From Corynebacterium humireducens NBRC 106098 = DSM 45392 (GTDB lineage: Bacteria > Actinomycetota > Actinomycetes > Mycobacteriales > Mycobacteriaceae): a DNA stretch of 64,000 nt. The stretch lies in assembly GCF_000819445.1 (NCBI RefSeq), contig NZ_CP005286.1:1116001-1180000 (forward strand), read 5' to 3'. Positions within the stretch are counted from its first letter, which is position 1, and the number at the start of each line of letters is the position of its first letter. Positions 30,862 through 39,298 of this stretch are shown piece after piece. The notes beneath the pieces are model-generated. The model searched no databases and had not been told where the DNA came from. It saw only the letters and a program-made list of their open reading frames with translations. Both the position numbers and the translations under genes were made by a program.

Positions 30862-31943
30862 CCGAACAGCTCGACCTGGAAGTTCTCGGGGTTCTTCACC
30901 TCTTCGCCGGCCGGCACCGGCCCGGGCGGGGTCACGCCCTCGGCGAAGGGCTGCCCGCCGAGTGCCTCCCGGCCGTGCGGGGTGGCCAGTCCGGCCAGGT
31001 CGGGGCCCTGCGGCACGATCTGGGTGGGGTTGACCTCCTTGTGCACGATGAAGTAGTGCTCCTTGATCTCGCGGAAGTCGGTGGTGTCGCCGAAGCCGGG
31101 GAGCTGGAAGAGCTCGCGGAGGTAGCCCCACAGGGCGGGCATCTCGGAGATCTTGTTGCGGGAGGTCTTGAAGTGGGAGTAGTAGACGGCGTCGTGACGC
31201 ACGAGGGTGACGAACAGGAAGATGTCCGCGAAGGTGACGTGCTCGCCGACGAGGTAGCGGCGGGTGGTCAGGCGCTCCTCGAGCCAGTCCATGGTGGCCC
31301 AGAAGCGCTCATAGGCCTCGTTGTACGCCTGCTGGGAACCGGCGAAGCCGCAGCGGTAGACGCCGTTGTTCACCTCGGTGTAGATGCGCCGGGTGATGGT
31401 GTCGATCTCCTCGCGGTGCGCGAGCGGGTAGAGGTCCGGGGCGCCCTCGCGGTGGAACTGCGTCCACTCGGTCTGGAAGTCACGGACGATCGAGGGGTAG
31501 TCGTTGGACACCACCTTCCGAGACTCCGTCTCGACGACCGCCGGGACGGTGATGCCGCGGGGGTAGTCGGGGAAGCGGTTGAGGTAGGCCTCCTGGAGCC
31601 TGTGCAGGCCGGTGGCCGGGTCCTTCTGGTCGGGGTCGAGGTCGAAGACCCAGGAGCGGACGTCGTGGGTCGGGCCGGCCAGGCCGAGGGAGATGACGTC
31701 CTCGAGGCCGAGCAGCCGGCGGGTGATCACGGCGCGGTGGGCCCAGGGGCACGCGCGGGCGGCCATGAGCCGGTAACGGCCCGCCTCGACGGGCCAGTGG
31801 ACGGTGCCGTCGTCCTGGTCGACGGTGGTGCCGGAAGGTACGTCGGCGGTGATCCGGTCCTCGATGTACGTGGCATCGCGGATGAACTCGCCGTCGGTGG
31901 ATGCGTTCTGCGGGTCGCCTGCCCAGTCCTTGTTTGCTGTCAT
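30858..31943 (-). CDS. ECM4/YqjG-type hydroquinone S-reductase (Xi-class GST fold)
   Basis: The 361-residue protein has the Xi-class active-site motif ARACPWAHRAVI (about residue 62), the GST C-terminal helices and a VTFADIFLFVTLVRHDAVY stretch. In other bacteria such enzymes reduce glutathionyl-hydroquinones. Corynebacteria use mycothiol, so mycothiol adducts are the likelier substrate; this is inference. The start at 31943 is fixed by a near-ideal promoter TTGACG-17-TAGAGT whose -10 ends seven bases before the ATG. Confidence 0.9.
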   Translation of the reverse strand: MTANKDWAGDPQNASTDGEFIRDATYIEDRITADVPSGTTVDQDDGTVHWPVEAGRYRLMAARACPWAHRAVITRRLLGLEDVISLGLAGPTHDVRSWVFDLDPDQKDPATGLHRLQEAYLNRFPDYPRGITVPAVVETESRKVVSNDYPSIVRDFQTEWTQFHREGAPDLYPLAHREEIDTITRRIYTEVNNGVYRCGFAGSQQAYNEAYERFWATMDWLEERLTTRRYLVGEHVTFADIFLFVTLVRHDAVYYSHFKTSRNKISEMPALWGYLRELFQLPGFGDTTDFREIKEHYFIVHKEVNPTQIVPQGPDLAGLATPHGREALGGQPFAEGVTPPGPVPAGEEVKNPENFQVELFG

Positions 31944-31950
31944 ATCAACA

Positions 31951-31979
31951 ACTCTAGCGTTCGAACCTCTTTCCGTCAA
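31951..31979 (-). promoter_or_regulatory. Promoter TTGACG-17-TAGAGT for hydroquinone reductase gene (leaderless)
   Basis: The -35 TTGACG (31979-31974) and -10 TAGAGT (31956-31951) are 17 bp apart. The -10 ends seven bases before the ATG at 31943. This is one of the clearest SigA-type promoters in the window. Confidence 0.8.
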
Positions 31980-32010
31980 TGTCCGGACCTGCTGCTAGAT
32001 TGATCCGGTA

Positions 32011-32709
32011 ATGAAACGCATTTCCGCACTCCTCAGCCTGCTCGTCGTCGCCGTCATCGGCACGGCGGTGGTCGTCGACCCGCCCACCAGCCCGTCGGCG
32101 CCCTCCTCGCTCCCGGGATCCTCGTCCTCGCAGCCGGCCAACGCCCACGCTCTGGCGCAGCTGGAGACCCTCGAGGTCAAGGGACGCGCCCCCATGACCG
32201 GCTACGACCGGGCGAACTACGGCCCCGCCTGGAGCGACAACGTGCGCGTCGAGGGCGGCCGCAACGGCTGCGACACCCGCAACGACATCCTCCGCCGGGA
32301 CCTCACGGACATCACGATCCGCCCCGGCACCCACGGCTGCGTCGTGGAGTCCGGCACGCTGCTCGACCCCTACACCGGCACCACCATCAACTTCGTGCGT
32401 GGCCCGCGCAGCGGTGAGGTCCACATCGACCACATCGTCGCCCTGGCCGACTCCTGGCAGAAGGGTGCCCAGTCCTGGGACGCGGACACCCGCCGCGACT
32501 TCGCCAACGACCCGCGCAACCTCATCGCCGTCGGCGCCGCCCCCAACCAGCAGAAGGGCGCGAGCGACGCCGCGACGTGGCTGCCGCCGAACAAGGCCCA
32601 CCGCTGCGCCTACGCCACCAGCATCGTCGACGTGAAGGCCACCTACGGGCTCTGGGTGACCGCCGCCGAGAAGGACGCCCTGCACCGCGAACTCATGCAG
32701 TGCCCGTAA
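32011..32709 (+). CDS. Secreted HNH nuclease-like protein (DUF1524-type)
   Basis: The 232-residue protein starts with a signal peptide or anchor (RISALLSLLVVAVIGTAVVV) and a Ser/Pro-rich linker. The domain behind it (about residues 60-232) has four cysteines and the HNH-like core VHIDHIVALADSWQKGA (about residue 132), then RNLIAVGAAPNQQKGASDAA, typical of DUF1524/GmrSD C-terminal-type extracellular nucleases. It would act outside the membrane, perhaps in DNA scavenging. TAGATT lies nine bases before ATG. It is divergent from the hydroquinone reductase gene. Confidence 0.85.
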   Translation: MKRISALLSLLVVAVIGTAVVVDPPTSPSAPSSLPGSSSSQPANAHALAQLETLEVKGRAPMTGYDRANYGPAWSDNVRVEGGRNGCDTRNDILRRDLTDITIRPGTHGCVVESGTLLDPYTGTTINFVRGPRSGEVHIDHIVALADSWQKGAQSWDADTRRDFANDPRNLIAVGAAPNQQKGASDAATWLPPNKAHRCAYATSIVDVKATYGLWVTAAEKDALHRELMQCP

Positions 32710-32787
32710 TCGGATTGTTGGTCTTTTGCAACACGGCTCGCGTGTTCATGTCCACCCCGGACCACTGATCTGACTTACGCTGGCTTC

Positions 32788-33747
32788 ATGACCGACAAGA
32801 ATCAGACCCCCGACCGAGCTGGCTCGTACGACGCCGACGGCCTCGACGTGCCCACCTACCACAAGGACACTCATGCCGCGGGGCCGGCTCCCCGCGCCCC
32901 GGGGGCCGGTTCCACGCCTCTGGGCGCGCAGGACACGGGCGCCCAGGAGACGACGCAGTTCGAGCGTCCCTCCGGCGGGCTCTTCAGCCGCCCGGGCCGG
33001 GCGGCCCCGCAGGAGATCAAGCCGAGCCAGGCCACCCCGCCGGTGCAGCCGACCTACACCGAGCAGGACTACCAGGCCGCCCCCGCCACCGGCACCCACG
33101 AGACCGTCGCCTACGGCAACCCGCCCGCCCAGCCGGTGGCGGCCGCAGCCCCGGTCGTCGCCGAACCCGTGGCCGTGCCCGCCGACTACGCGGCGCCGGT
33201 CGACGTGGAGGACGCCGCCCACCCGGACCACCGGCGCGGCACCATCGACTTCGGACTCCTCATCATCCGCCTCCTGCTGAGCGGATGGCTCATCCTGGAG
33301 GCCGTGGGCACCTTCTTCCGGCTCGGCGGCAACCCGGGCCTGTCCGGTCTGGAGCTCGACTACGCCAACTACCTGGCCCCGACGGGGCTGTCCGTCATCG
33401 TCCCGTCGATGCAGCTGGCGGCCGGCGTGTTCCTGCTGCTCGGCCTCATCACGCCGCTGTTCGCGATGGTGGCGACCATCGCCACCTCCTTCACCGCACT
33501 GCACGCGCTGACCACGTCCGGCGCCGGTCCCAACATCTTCGCCTGGCCGGAGGCGGTGTGGCTGTCGATCGTGCTGCTGGGCATCTCCCTGGCGCTGCAG
33601 TTCACCGGCCCGGGATTCATCTCCCTGGACTACGGCCGCAGCTGGGCCCGCCGCCCGCTCGTGAGCTCCTGGATCTTCGTGCTGCTGGCCGTCGCCGGCG
33701 GCGTCGCACTGTGGTGGTTCGGGGCCGGCCTCAACCCCTTTGCCTGA
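32788..33747 (+). CDS. DoxX-family membrane protein with long N-terminal Pro/Ala/Gln-rich region
   Basis: The 319-residue protein has about 150 low-complexity, charged and proline-rich residues followed by a DoxX-type four-helix bundle (about residues 150-310) starting with TIDFGLLIIRLLLSGWLILE. DoxX proteins form redox-linked membrane complexes in mycobacteria (with SodA and SseA), but no such partner is adjacent. TACGCT ends six bases before ATG, so it may be leaderless. A strong terminator follows 14 bases after the stop. Confidence 0.82.
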   Translation: MTDKNQTPDRAGSYDADGLDVPTYHKDTHAAGPAPRAPGAGSTPLGAQDTGAQETTQFERPSGGLFSRPGRAAPQEIKPSQATPPVQPTYTEQDYQAAPATGTHETVAYGNPPAQPVAAAAPVVAEPVAVPADYAAPVDVEDAAHPDHRRGTIDFGLLIIRLLLSGWLILEAVGTFFRLGGNPGLSGLELDYANYLAPTGLSVIVPSMQLAAGVFLLLGLITPLFAMVATIATSFTALHALTTSGAGPNIFAWPEAVWLSIVLLGISLALQFTGPGFISLDYGRSWARRPLVSSWIFVLLAVAGGVALWWFGAGLNPFA

Positions 33748-33761
33748 CCCTCCGAATCAAC

Positions 33762-33791
33762 GGAACCCCGGACCACCAGGTCCGGGGTTCC
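33762..33791. terminator. Bidirectional 13-bp hairpin terminator
   Basis: GGAACCCCGGACC at 33762-33774 pairs perfectly with GGTCCGGGGTTCC at 33779-33791 across ACCA. It lies between the convergent DoxX and GT87 genes and can serve both. Confidence 0.75.
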
Positions 33792-33797
33792 CGCGAT

Positions 33798-35045
33798 TCA
33801 GGGGGTGGTGACGGGCACCCGCCGCAGCGCCACCGCCCACGCGACGAGCACGGCGATGCCCAGCCACACGAAGTCGGAGACGAGCAGCTTCTCGACGAAG
33901 TTCAGCGCGTGCTCGTCGATCGAGTCGCCGTACCACCACTTCGGGGGCTGGGTGAGCACGAGCGCCGCCCACGTGAACACCAGCGAACCGAGCACCACCG
34001 GACCACCGAGGACGGTGAGGCAGCGCCACGCCAGCACCGGCAGCAGCAGGGTGAGCCAGATCCAGTGGTGGGACCAGGAGACGGGGGAGACCAGCAGCAT
34101 GATGACGGCGTTGACGAGGGCGGCGTCGACAAGCATGTCGCGGCGCAGGAGCGCCACCATGAGCCACGCGCCCAGCCCGATGGTGAGCAGGGCGAGCACC
34201 AGCCACAGCACGTTCGTCAGCGTGGAGTTCGCGTCGAGGGCCCCGGGGGAGGTCCACCAGCGCATGAGCATGCCCTTGAGCGAGCTGTTCGACTGGTAGA
34301 CGGTGCTGACGCCGAACTCCGACTCGGTGCCCATGCCGAGCAGGACGTCGGTGAAGTACTGCTTCGTCGCGTCCCAGCGCACCAGGGCCCCCAGGCCGGT
34401 GACCAGCAGCGCGGAGGTGCCGGCGACGAGGATCGCGCGGATATCGCGCCGCAGGAGGAAGAAGAGCAGCATCGCCAACGGCGTCACCTTGATCGCCGCC
34501 GCGACACCGATGAGTGAACCCTGCGGCAGCCACCGCCTCCGCGGCACGAGATCGAGGATGACCAGCGCCATGATGACGACGTTGAGCTGCGCGAACCACG
34601 AGTTCAGCCACACCGGCTCAATGAGCAGCACCGCGGGCCAGGTCACCGCCGTCAGCGCCGCCAGGGAGAGCTTGTCGACGTCCCTCCCCGTCACCGCCCG
34701 CAGCACGAACCACAGGCAGAGCAGGATGAGGGCGGAGGAGAGCATGATCATGATGTCGCCGGCCAGGTCATGCTCGTAACGGGTGAGCGGCACCATGACG
34801 AGGGCGCCGAACGGGGGATAGATGAACGGCAGGGCCAGGGAGCCGGCGTACATCGGCACGGCGTACATCTCGGCGCCGTCGAGGAAGGCCCGCACGCCCT
34901 CCATGTAGATGATCATGTCGATGGGGAAGTCGGTGATCATCATCTGGCGTCCGGTGACGCCGAAGCCCGCGATCAGCCCCAGGGCCACCACCATCCTCAG
35001 GATGGCGGTGTGGGGCAGGATCGCGGGCTTGTTTGTCGTGGTCAC
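33798..35045 (-). CDS. GT87-family polyprenyl-phosphate-mannose-dependent mannosyltransferase
   Basis: The 415-residue protein has about ten membrane helices and a GT-C layout: an aspartate-rich first extracytoplasmic loop (TDFPIDMIIYMEGVRAFLDG), GSLALPFIYPPFGALV, and SPVSWSHHWIW near residue 300. Relatives (DUF2029/GT87) add alpha-1,2-mannose to lipoarabinomannan or PIMs in Corynebacteriales. GTG at 35045 is favoured by TAACAT ending seven bases upstream, which overlaps the ilvD stop. It follows ilvD by 10 bp, so it may also be read from that operon. Confidence 0.83.
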   Translation of the reverse strand: MTTTNKPAILPHTAILRMVVALGLIAGFGVTGRQMMITDFPIDMIIYMEGVRAFLDGAEMYAVPMYAGSLALPFIYPPFGALVMVPLTRYEHDLAGDIMIMLSSALILLCLWFVLRAVTGRDVDKLSLAALTAVTWPAVLLIEPVWLNSWFAQLNVVIMALVILDLVPRRRWLPQGSLIGVAAAIKVTPLAMLLFFLLRRDIRAILVAGTSALLVTGLGALVRWDATKQYFTDVLLGMGTESEFGVSTVYQSNSSLKGMLMRWWTSPGALDANSTLTNVLWLVLALLTIGLGAWLMVALLRRDMLVDAALVNAVIMLLVSPVSWSHHWIWLTLLLPVLAWRCLTVLGGPVVLGSLVFTWAALVLTQPPKWWYGDSIDEHALNFVEKLLVSDFVWLGIAVLVAWAVALRRVPVTTP

Positions 35046-35055
35046 GCGGACAATG

Positions 35056-36894
35056 TTAGTCCACCTGGCGGACGGCGCCCTTATCGGCGGAGGTGGCCAT
35101 GGCGGCGTACGCACGCAGTGCCTTGGAGACCTTGCGCTCGCGGTTCGCGGTCCACGGCTTCTCGGAGGCCTCCATCTCGGCGCGGCGGGCCTCGATCTCC
35201 TCGTCCGGCAGGTCGAGGGAGAGACGACGGGTGTGGACGTCGATGGTGATCGGGTCACCGTTGCGGATCAGGCCGATGAGACCACCGTGGGCGGCCTCCG
35301 GGGAGATGTGGCCGATCGACAAGCCGGAGGTGCCGCCGGAGAAACGGCCGTCGGTGATGAGGGCGCACTTCTTGCCCAGGCCGGCACCCTTGAGGAAGGA
35401 CGTCGGGTGCAGCATCTCCTGCATGCCCGGGCCACCGGAAGGACCCTCGTAACGGATGACGACGACCTCACCCGGCTGGACCTCGCGCTTGAGGATGATG
35501 GAGACGGCCTCCTCCTGGCTGTCGACGACGCGGGCCGGGCCGGTGAAGGTCCACAGCTCCTCCTCGACGCCGGCGGTCTTGAGGACGGAGCCGTCCGGCG
35601 CCAGGTTGCCGCGCAGGACCACCAGGCCGCCGTCCGCGGAGTGGGCGTGCTCGACGTCGTGGATGCAGCCGTTGACCGGGTCGGTGTCCAGGCTGTCCCA
35701 GCGGTTGTCGGTGGAGAAGGGCTCCGTGGTGCGCACGCCACCCGGGGCGGCGTGGAAGAGCTCGGTCGCGGCGTCGATGGCCCGGCCGCCACGGATGTCC
35801 CAGTCACCCAGCCACTCGTCGAGGGAGTCGTAGGTGATGGAGTGGACGTCCTCGTTGAGCAGGTTCGCGCGACGCAGCTCGCCGAGGATGGCCGGGATGC
35901 CGCCGGCGCGGTGGACGTCCTCGATGTGGTAGATGCCGTTCGGGGCGACCTTGGAGATGCACGGCACCTGGTGGGAGATCTCCTCGATGTCCGCCAGGGT
36001 GAAGTCGACCTCACCCTCCTGGGCGGCGGCCAGCGTGTGGAGGATCGTGTTGGTGGAGCCGCCCATGGCCATGTCGAGGGCCATCGCGTTGCGGAAGGCG
36101 TCCTTGGTGGCGATGTTGCGCGGCAGGACGGACTCGTCCTCCTCGCCGTAGTAGCGCCTGCACAGCTCGACGATGGTCTCGCCGGCCTGCTCGAAGAGAC
36201 GACGGCGGGCGGAGTGGGTGGCCAGCGTCGTGCCGTTGCCCGGCAGGGACAGGCCCAGGGCCTCGGTGAGGCAGTTCATCGAGTTGGCGGTGAACATGCC
36301 GGAGCAGGAGCCACAGGTCGGGCAGGCCGACTCCTCGATGGTGGCCAGGCCCTCATCGGAGACGTTGTCGTCGGCGGAGGCGGCGATGGCGGTGATGAGG
36401 TCGGTCGGGGTCTGGGCGACGCCGTCGACGACGACGGCCTTGCCGGCCTCCATCGGACCGCCGGAGACGAACACGGCCGGGATGTTGAGACGCAGCGCGG
36501 CGTTGAGCATGCCCGGGGTGATCTTGTCGCAGTTGGAGATGCAGACCATCGCGTCGGCGGTGTGGGCGTTGACCATGTACTCGACAGAGTCGGCGATGAT
36601 CTCACGGCTGGGCAGCGAGTAGAGCATGCCGCCGTGTCCCATGGCGATGCCGTCGTCGACGGCGATGGTGTGGAACTCCTTCGGCACGCCACCGGCGGCA
36701 CGGACGGCGTCCGCGACGATGTCGCCCACGTTCTTCAGGTGGACGTGGCCCGGGACGAACTGGGTGTAGGAGTTCACGATCGCGACGATCGGCTTACCGA
36801 ACTCGTGCTCCTTGGTGCCCGTGGCGCGCCACAGGGCGCGGGCTCCGGCGGCGTTGCGTCCGACGGTGGTGACTTTGGATCGAAGCGGGAACAC
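35056..36894 (-). CDS. ilvD: Dihydroxy-acid dehydratase
   Basis: The 612-residue Fe-S enzyme dehydrates dihydroxyisovalerate and dihydroxymethylvalerate in valine and isoleucine synthesis. The cluster cysteines are in [10 protein letters not shown] (about residue 120) and [11 protein letters not shown] (about residue 193); the C-terminal [20 protein letters not shown] carries the catalytic serine. GTG starts right after the stop of the PH-domain gene, with AAGGAG six bases before it inside that gene, so the two are coupled. IlvBNC lie 2.4 kb away on the opposite strand. Confidence 0.97.
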   Translation of the reverse strand: MFPLRSKVTTVGRNAAGARALWRATGTKEHEFGKPIVAIVNSYTQFVPGHVHLKNVGDIVADAVRAAGGVPKEFHTIAVDDGIAMGHGGMLYSLPSREIIADSVEYMVNAHTADAMVCISNCDKITPGMLNAALRLNIPAVFVSGGPMEAGKAVVVDGVAQTPTDLITAIAASADDNVSDEGLATIEESACPTCGSCSGMFTANSMNCLTEALGLSLPGNGTTLATHSARRRLFEQAGETIVELCRRYYGEEDESVLPRNIATKDAFRNAMALDMAMGGSTNTILHTLAAAQEGEVDFTLADIEEISHQVPCISKVAPNGIYHIEDVHRAGGIPAILGELRRANLLNEDVHSITYDSLDEWLGDWDIRGGRAIDAATELFHAAPGGVRTTEPFSTDNRWDSLDTDPVNGCIHDVEHAHSADGGLVVLRGNLAPDGSVLKTAGVEEELWTFTGPARVVDSQEEAVSIILKREVQPGEVVVIRYEGPSGGPGMQEMLHPTSFLKGAGLGKKCALITDGRFSGGTSGLSIGHISPEAAHGGLIGLIRNGDPITIDVHTRRLSLDLPDEEIEARRAEMEASEKPWTANRERKVSKALRAYAAMATSADKGAVRQVD

Positions 36895-37455
36895 TTACTG
36901 CTCCTTCAGGTTTTCAGGGTTGTCAGAGGACGAGCGGTTGGCCTGCTGCGCGGCCTGTCGAGCAGCGTACTCCTCCTTGGAGATGAGGATCTGCTGCCCG
37001 TCGCGGTGGATGATGGTGACCTTGTCGTCGGCCGCCTCCTGGGCGGAGGTGAGGACATCGGGGATCCGGCCCTGGGAGGCCTCCGCCAGCTGCGGCAGGG
37101 AGTTGAAGGTCACGCCGGGCATGGCGTGCTCGGTGCCGTCGCGGGTGGTCAGCAGGGCGCGGGAGCCCTTGAAGCCGATGCCGGAGACGTCCTCCCAGCG
37201 GATCGTGCGGCCGCCCCGGAAGGCGTAGCGGATGTCGATGCCGCGCCCACCCACCACGGTGCGGGCCCGGACCACCCAGAGGATGAGGGCCAGCGGGATG
37301 AGCAGCAGCCAGCCCAGGTACAGCGGTGCGGACGGGATCACCAGCATGCCCACGGCGATGATGAGTACGGCCGCGAAGAGGTTGCCCCGGTCCGGACGGA
37401 ACTCCGTCGTTTCTGCACGGTCGGTGTGCTCGGTCTTGCCAGCGTCAGAACTCAT
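36895..37455 (-). CDS. PH-domain membrane protein (CFP6-like, bPH)
   Basis: The 186-residue protein has two adjacent membrane helices (about residues 25-65) followed by a bacterial PH-like domain (WEDVSGIGFKGSRALLTTRDG), as in mycobacterial low-molecular-weight antigen 6. Its role is unknown. TAGCAT ends seven bases before the ATG at 37455, which decides this start over an ATG three codons upstream. The stop abuts the ilvD start. Confidence 0.78.
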   Translation of the reverse strand: MSSDAGKTEHTDRAETTEFRPDRGNLFAAVLIIAVGMLVIPSAPLYLGWLLLIPLALILWVVRARTVVGGRGIDIRYAFRGGRTIRWEDVSGIGFKGSRALLTTRDGTEHAMPGVTFNSLPQLAEASQGRIPDVLTSAQEAADDKVTIIHRDGQQILISKEEYAARQAAQQANRSSSDNPENLKEQ

Positions 37456-37480
37456 GGCGACCATGCTAGTAGAGAACCCC

Positions 37481-39010
37481 CTACTGTCCGGAGTCCGGGG
37501 TGACCTGCGGCTGCAGCGGGGTCGGCTGCGGTTCCGCCGGGGCCTCCGGGGCGTCGGGGTTCCCCGTCGCGTCGACCTCTCCGGCGACGCCCTCCGGGGC
37601 ATCCGCGGTCGGGGTCCCGGTCAGCTCCGGGGTCGGGGCCGGGGTGGTGGGGGAGGTCTGCTGCGGGGAGAACGGGGCGGTGGTGGGGGTCGGAGCCGGA
37701 GTGTTCTCCGGGAGAGGGGCCGGTTCGGTCGCCGGGGTGGAGGTCACGCCCGGGGCCGGCGGGGCGAGGATGCCGGAGGGCCCGTCCTCGCCGGCGTCGA
37801 CGGTGAGGACCTTGAGCACGATGAGGAGGAACAGGGTGCCGAAGAGGTACGTCGTCGACGGGCGCACCCGGCCGCCGGCCGAGGCGAATCGCTTCCACCG
37901 GGAGGTGGGGGTGTCGTGGCGGAACATGCCGCCGGCCGGGGTCTGCTCGTCGACGGTGTCCTCGGGTTCGTCGCCCTGGGGGCCACGGTCGACGACCGCC
38001 GGGTCGCGGCCCTCCTCGTCGGCGTACCCGGCGGGGACGGAGGCCTCCCGGTCCCCGGCGGAGTCGTGGGGTGTGGACAGGGGGATGTCGATGAGCGGCA
38101 TCCCGGCCAGCGCGCCGGTGGTGACGGTGTCGACGCGGTCCTTCACGTCGCCGGTGATGGTGGTGGCGGAGCCGTACTCGTTCCAGAACTCGTCGAGGAT
38201 CTCGGTGCGGATGGCGCGCTCGACGAGCCACTGCATGCCGGCCTCGACCTGGATCATGAAACGCATGTCCATTGTCCAGGGCATGCCGACGGTGGCGGGC
38301 GGGTTGATGTTCACGGCGGGGTGGACGTCGAGCTCGCCGATGAGTTCCTTGGCGACGTCGGGGCGTCGCAACGCACGACGCGTCGCGGCCTCGGAGCGGT
38401 CGATGGCCTCCTGCGTGTCCGAGGAGCCGAGGAGGGGGACGGGGATGACCACCACGGCGCGGGACCAGTAGTTGGATGAGTTGATGCACACGCGGGCGGT
38501 GGAGTTCGGGATGATCACCGTCTCCTGGGCGAGGGTGCGGATGCGGGTGGAGCGCATGGTCACCTGGATGACCGTGCCCTCCACCTCGATGCCGTTGCCC
38601 TCGAACCGCACCCAGTCGCCGACACCGAACTGTTTCTCGGTGAGGATGAAGAAGCCTGCGAGGAAGTCCGCGATGATCGACTGCGCGCCGAAACCGATCG
38701 CGGCGGAGACGACCGTGGCCGGGATCGCGGCTCCGGCCAGCGAGAAGCCGAGGACCTGCAGGAAGAAGATGAGCAGGACGAAGAAGGCGATGAGCTGGAA
38801 GATGTAGACGGAGACGCCGGTGAGTGCGAGGCGGGTCTTGGACTCGTCCGCGTCGGTCGTCTCCTCCACCCCGCGAGCCAGCCAGCGTTGCGCGAAACGG
38901 CCCACGCGGGGCACGAGCAGCGCGAGCACGAGCAGGATCGCCAGGGACAGGCCCTGATCGGCGATCCACTGCCAGGCGCGGGTGAGTAAATAGGAGCCTA
39001 GGTCAAGCAT
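37481..39010 (-). CDS. mscCG: MscCG-type mechanosensitive channel / glutamate exporter
   Basis: The 509-residue protein has the MscS core: three helices up to about residue 105, with the pore segment PATVVSAAIGFGAQSIIADFLAGFFI, then the beta domain (FGVGDWVRFEGNGIEVEGTV). After about residue 390 it has an extra membrane helix (STTYLFGTLFLLIVLKVLTV) and a Pro/Thr-rich outside tail of about 100 residues. That extension marks MscCG (YggB), the glutamate efflux channel of C. glutamicum. TATCGT ends seven bases before ATG, a leaderless start. It is divergent from ilvBNC. Confidence 0.93.
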   Translation of the reverse strand: MLDLGSYLLTRAWQWIADQGLSLAILLVLALLVPRVGRFAQRWLARGVEETTDADESKTRLALTGVSVYIFQLIAFFVLLIFFLQVLGFSLAGAAIPATVVSAAIGFGAQSIIADFLAGFFILTEKQFGVGDWVRFEGNGIEVEGTVIQVTMRSTRIRTLAQETVIIPNSTARVCINSSNYWSRAVVVIPVPLLGSSDTQEAIDRSEAATRRALRRPDVAKELIGELDVHPAVNINPPATVGMPWTMDMRFMIQVEAGMQWLVERAIRTEILDEFWNEYGSATTITGDVKDRVDTVTTGALAGMPLIDIPLSTPHDSAGDREASVPAGYADEEGRDPAVVDRGPQGDEPEDTVDEQTPAGGMFRHDTPTSRWKRFASAGGRVRPSTTYLFGTLFLLIVLKVLTVDAGEDGPSGILAPPAPGVTSTPATEPAPLPENTPAPTPTTAPFSPQQTSPTTPAPTPELTGTPTADAPEGVAGEVDATGNPDAPEAPAEPQPTPLQPQVTPDSGQ

Positions 39011-39021
39011 GGCGCCCACGA

Positions 39022-39051
39022 TACGACTATCCGGGGACCCGTGTGTATGAT
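39022..39051 (+). promoter_or_regulatory. ilvBNC promoter with -10 TATGAT
   Basis: TATGAT at 39046-39051 ends seven bases before the ATG of the leader peptide at 39059, so transcription should start on that ATG. TACGAC at 39022-39027 is a possible -35 at 18 bp. Confidence 0.6.
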
Positions 39052-39058
39052 GATCGGC

Positions 39059-39103
39059 ATGATCACCATTCGACTTGTGGTAGCAGCGCGGCGCCTGCCG
39101 TAA
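39059..39103 (+). CDS. ilvBNC leader peptide, 14 residues (MITIRLVVAARRLP)
   Basis: The peptide is rich in Ile, Leu and Val codons (two Ile, two Leu, two Val among 14), which the ribosome must translate before it reaches the attenuator. It closely matches the C. glutamicum ilvBNC leader peptide known from the literature. It is predicted to be leaderless. Starvation for branched-chain amino acids should stall the ribosome here and favour read-through into ilvB. Confidence 0.88.
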   Translation: MITIRLVVAARRLP

Positions 39104-39130
39104 CGACCCTACCCAGTCGTCTCGACAAGC

Positions 39131-39178
39131 GCCCTCGACAGCACCCACCATCAGTGCTGTACGGGGGCTTTGTCTTTA
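39131..39178 (+). terminator. ilvBNC attenuator terminator
   Basis: GCCCTCG+ACAGCAC (39131-39144) pairs with GTGCTGT-A-CGGGGGC (39154-39168), giving 14 pairs with one bulged A and a nine-base loop. It is followed by TTTGTCTTT. An earlier ACGAC/GTCGT hairpin at 39104-39121 may take part in the alternative fold. Confidence 0.85.
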
Positions 39179-39298
39179 GATGGTCGCAGGTCACTTGTGC
39201 CGACGACAGCCACCAGGCCGACCCCTTCCGCACCAAGGGAAGAGTCACCAGGTAGCGTTTCAATTGCATTGTCCTTGTGAAATTAGGAGCTTGATAAC

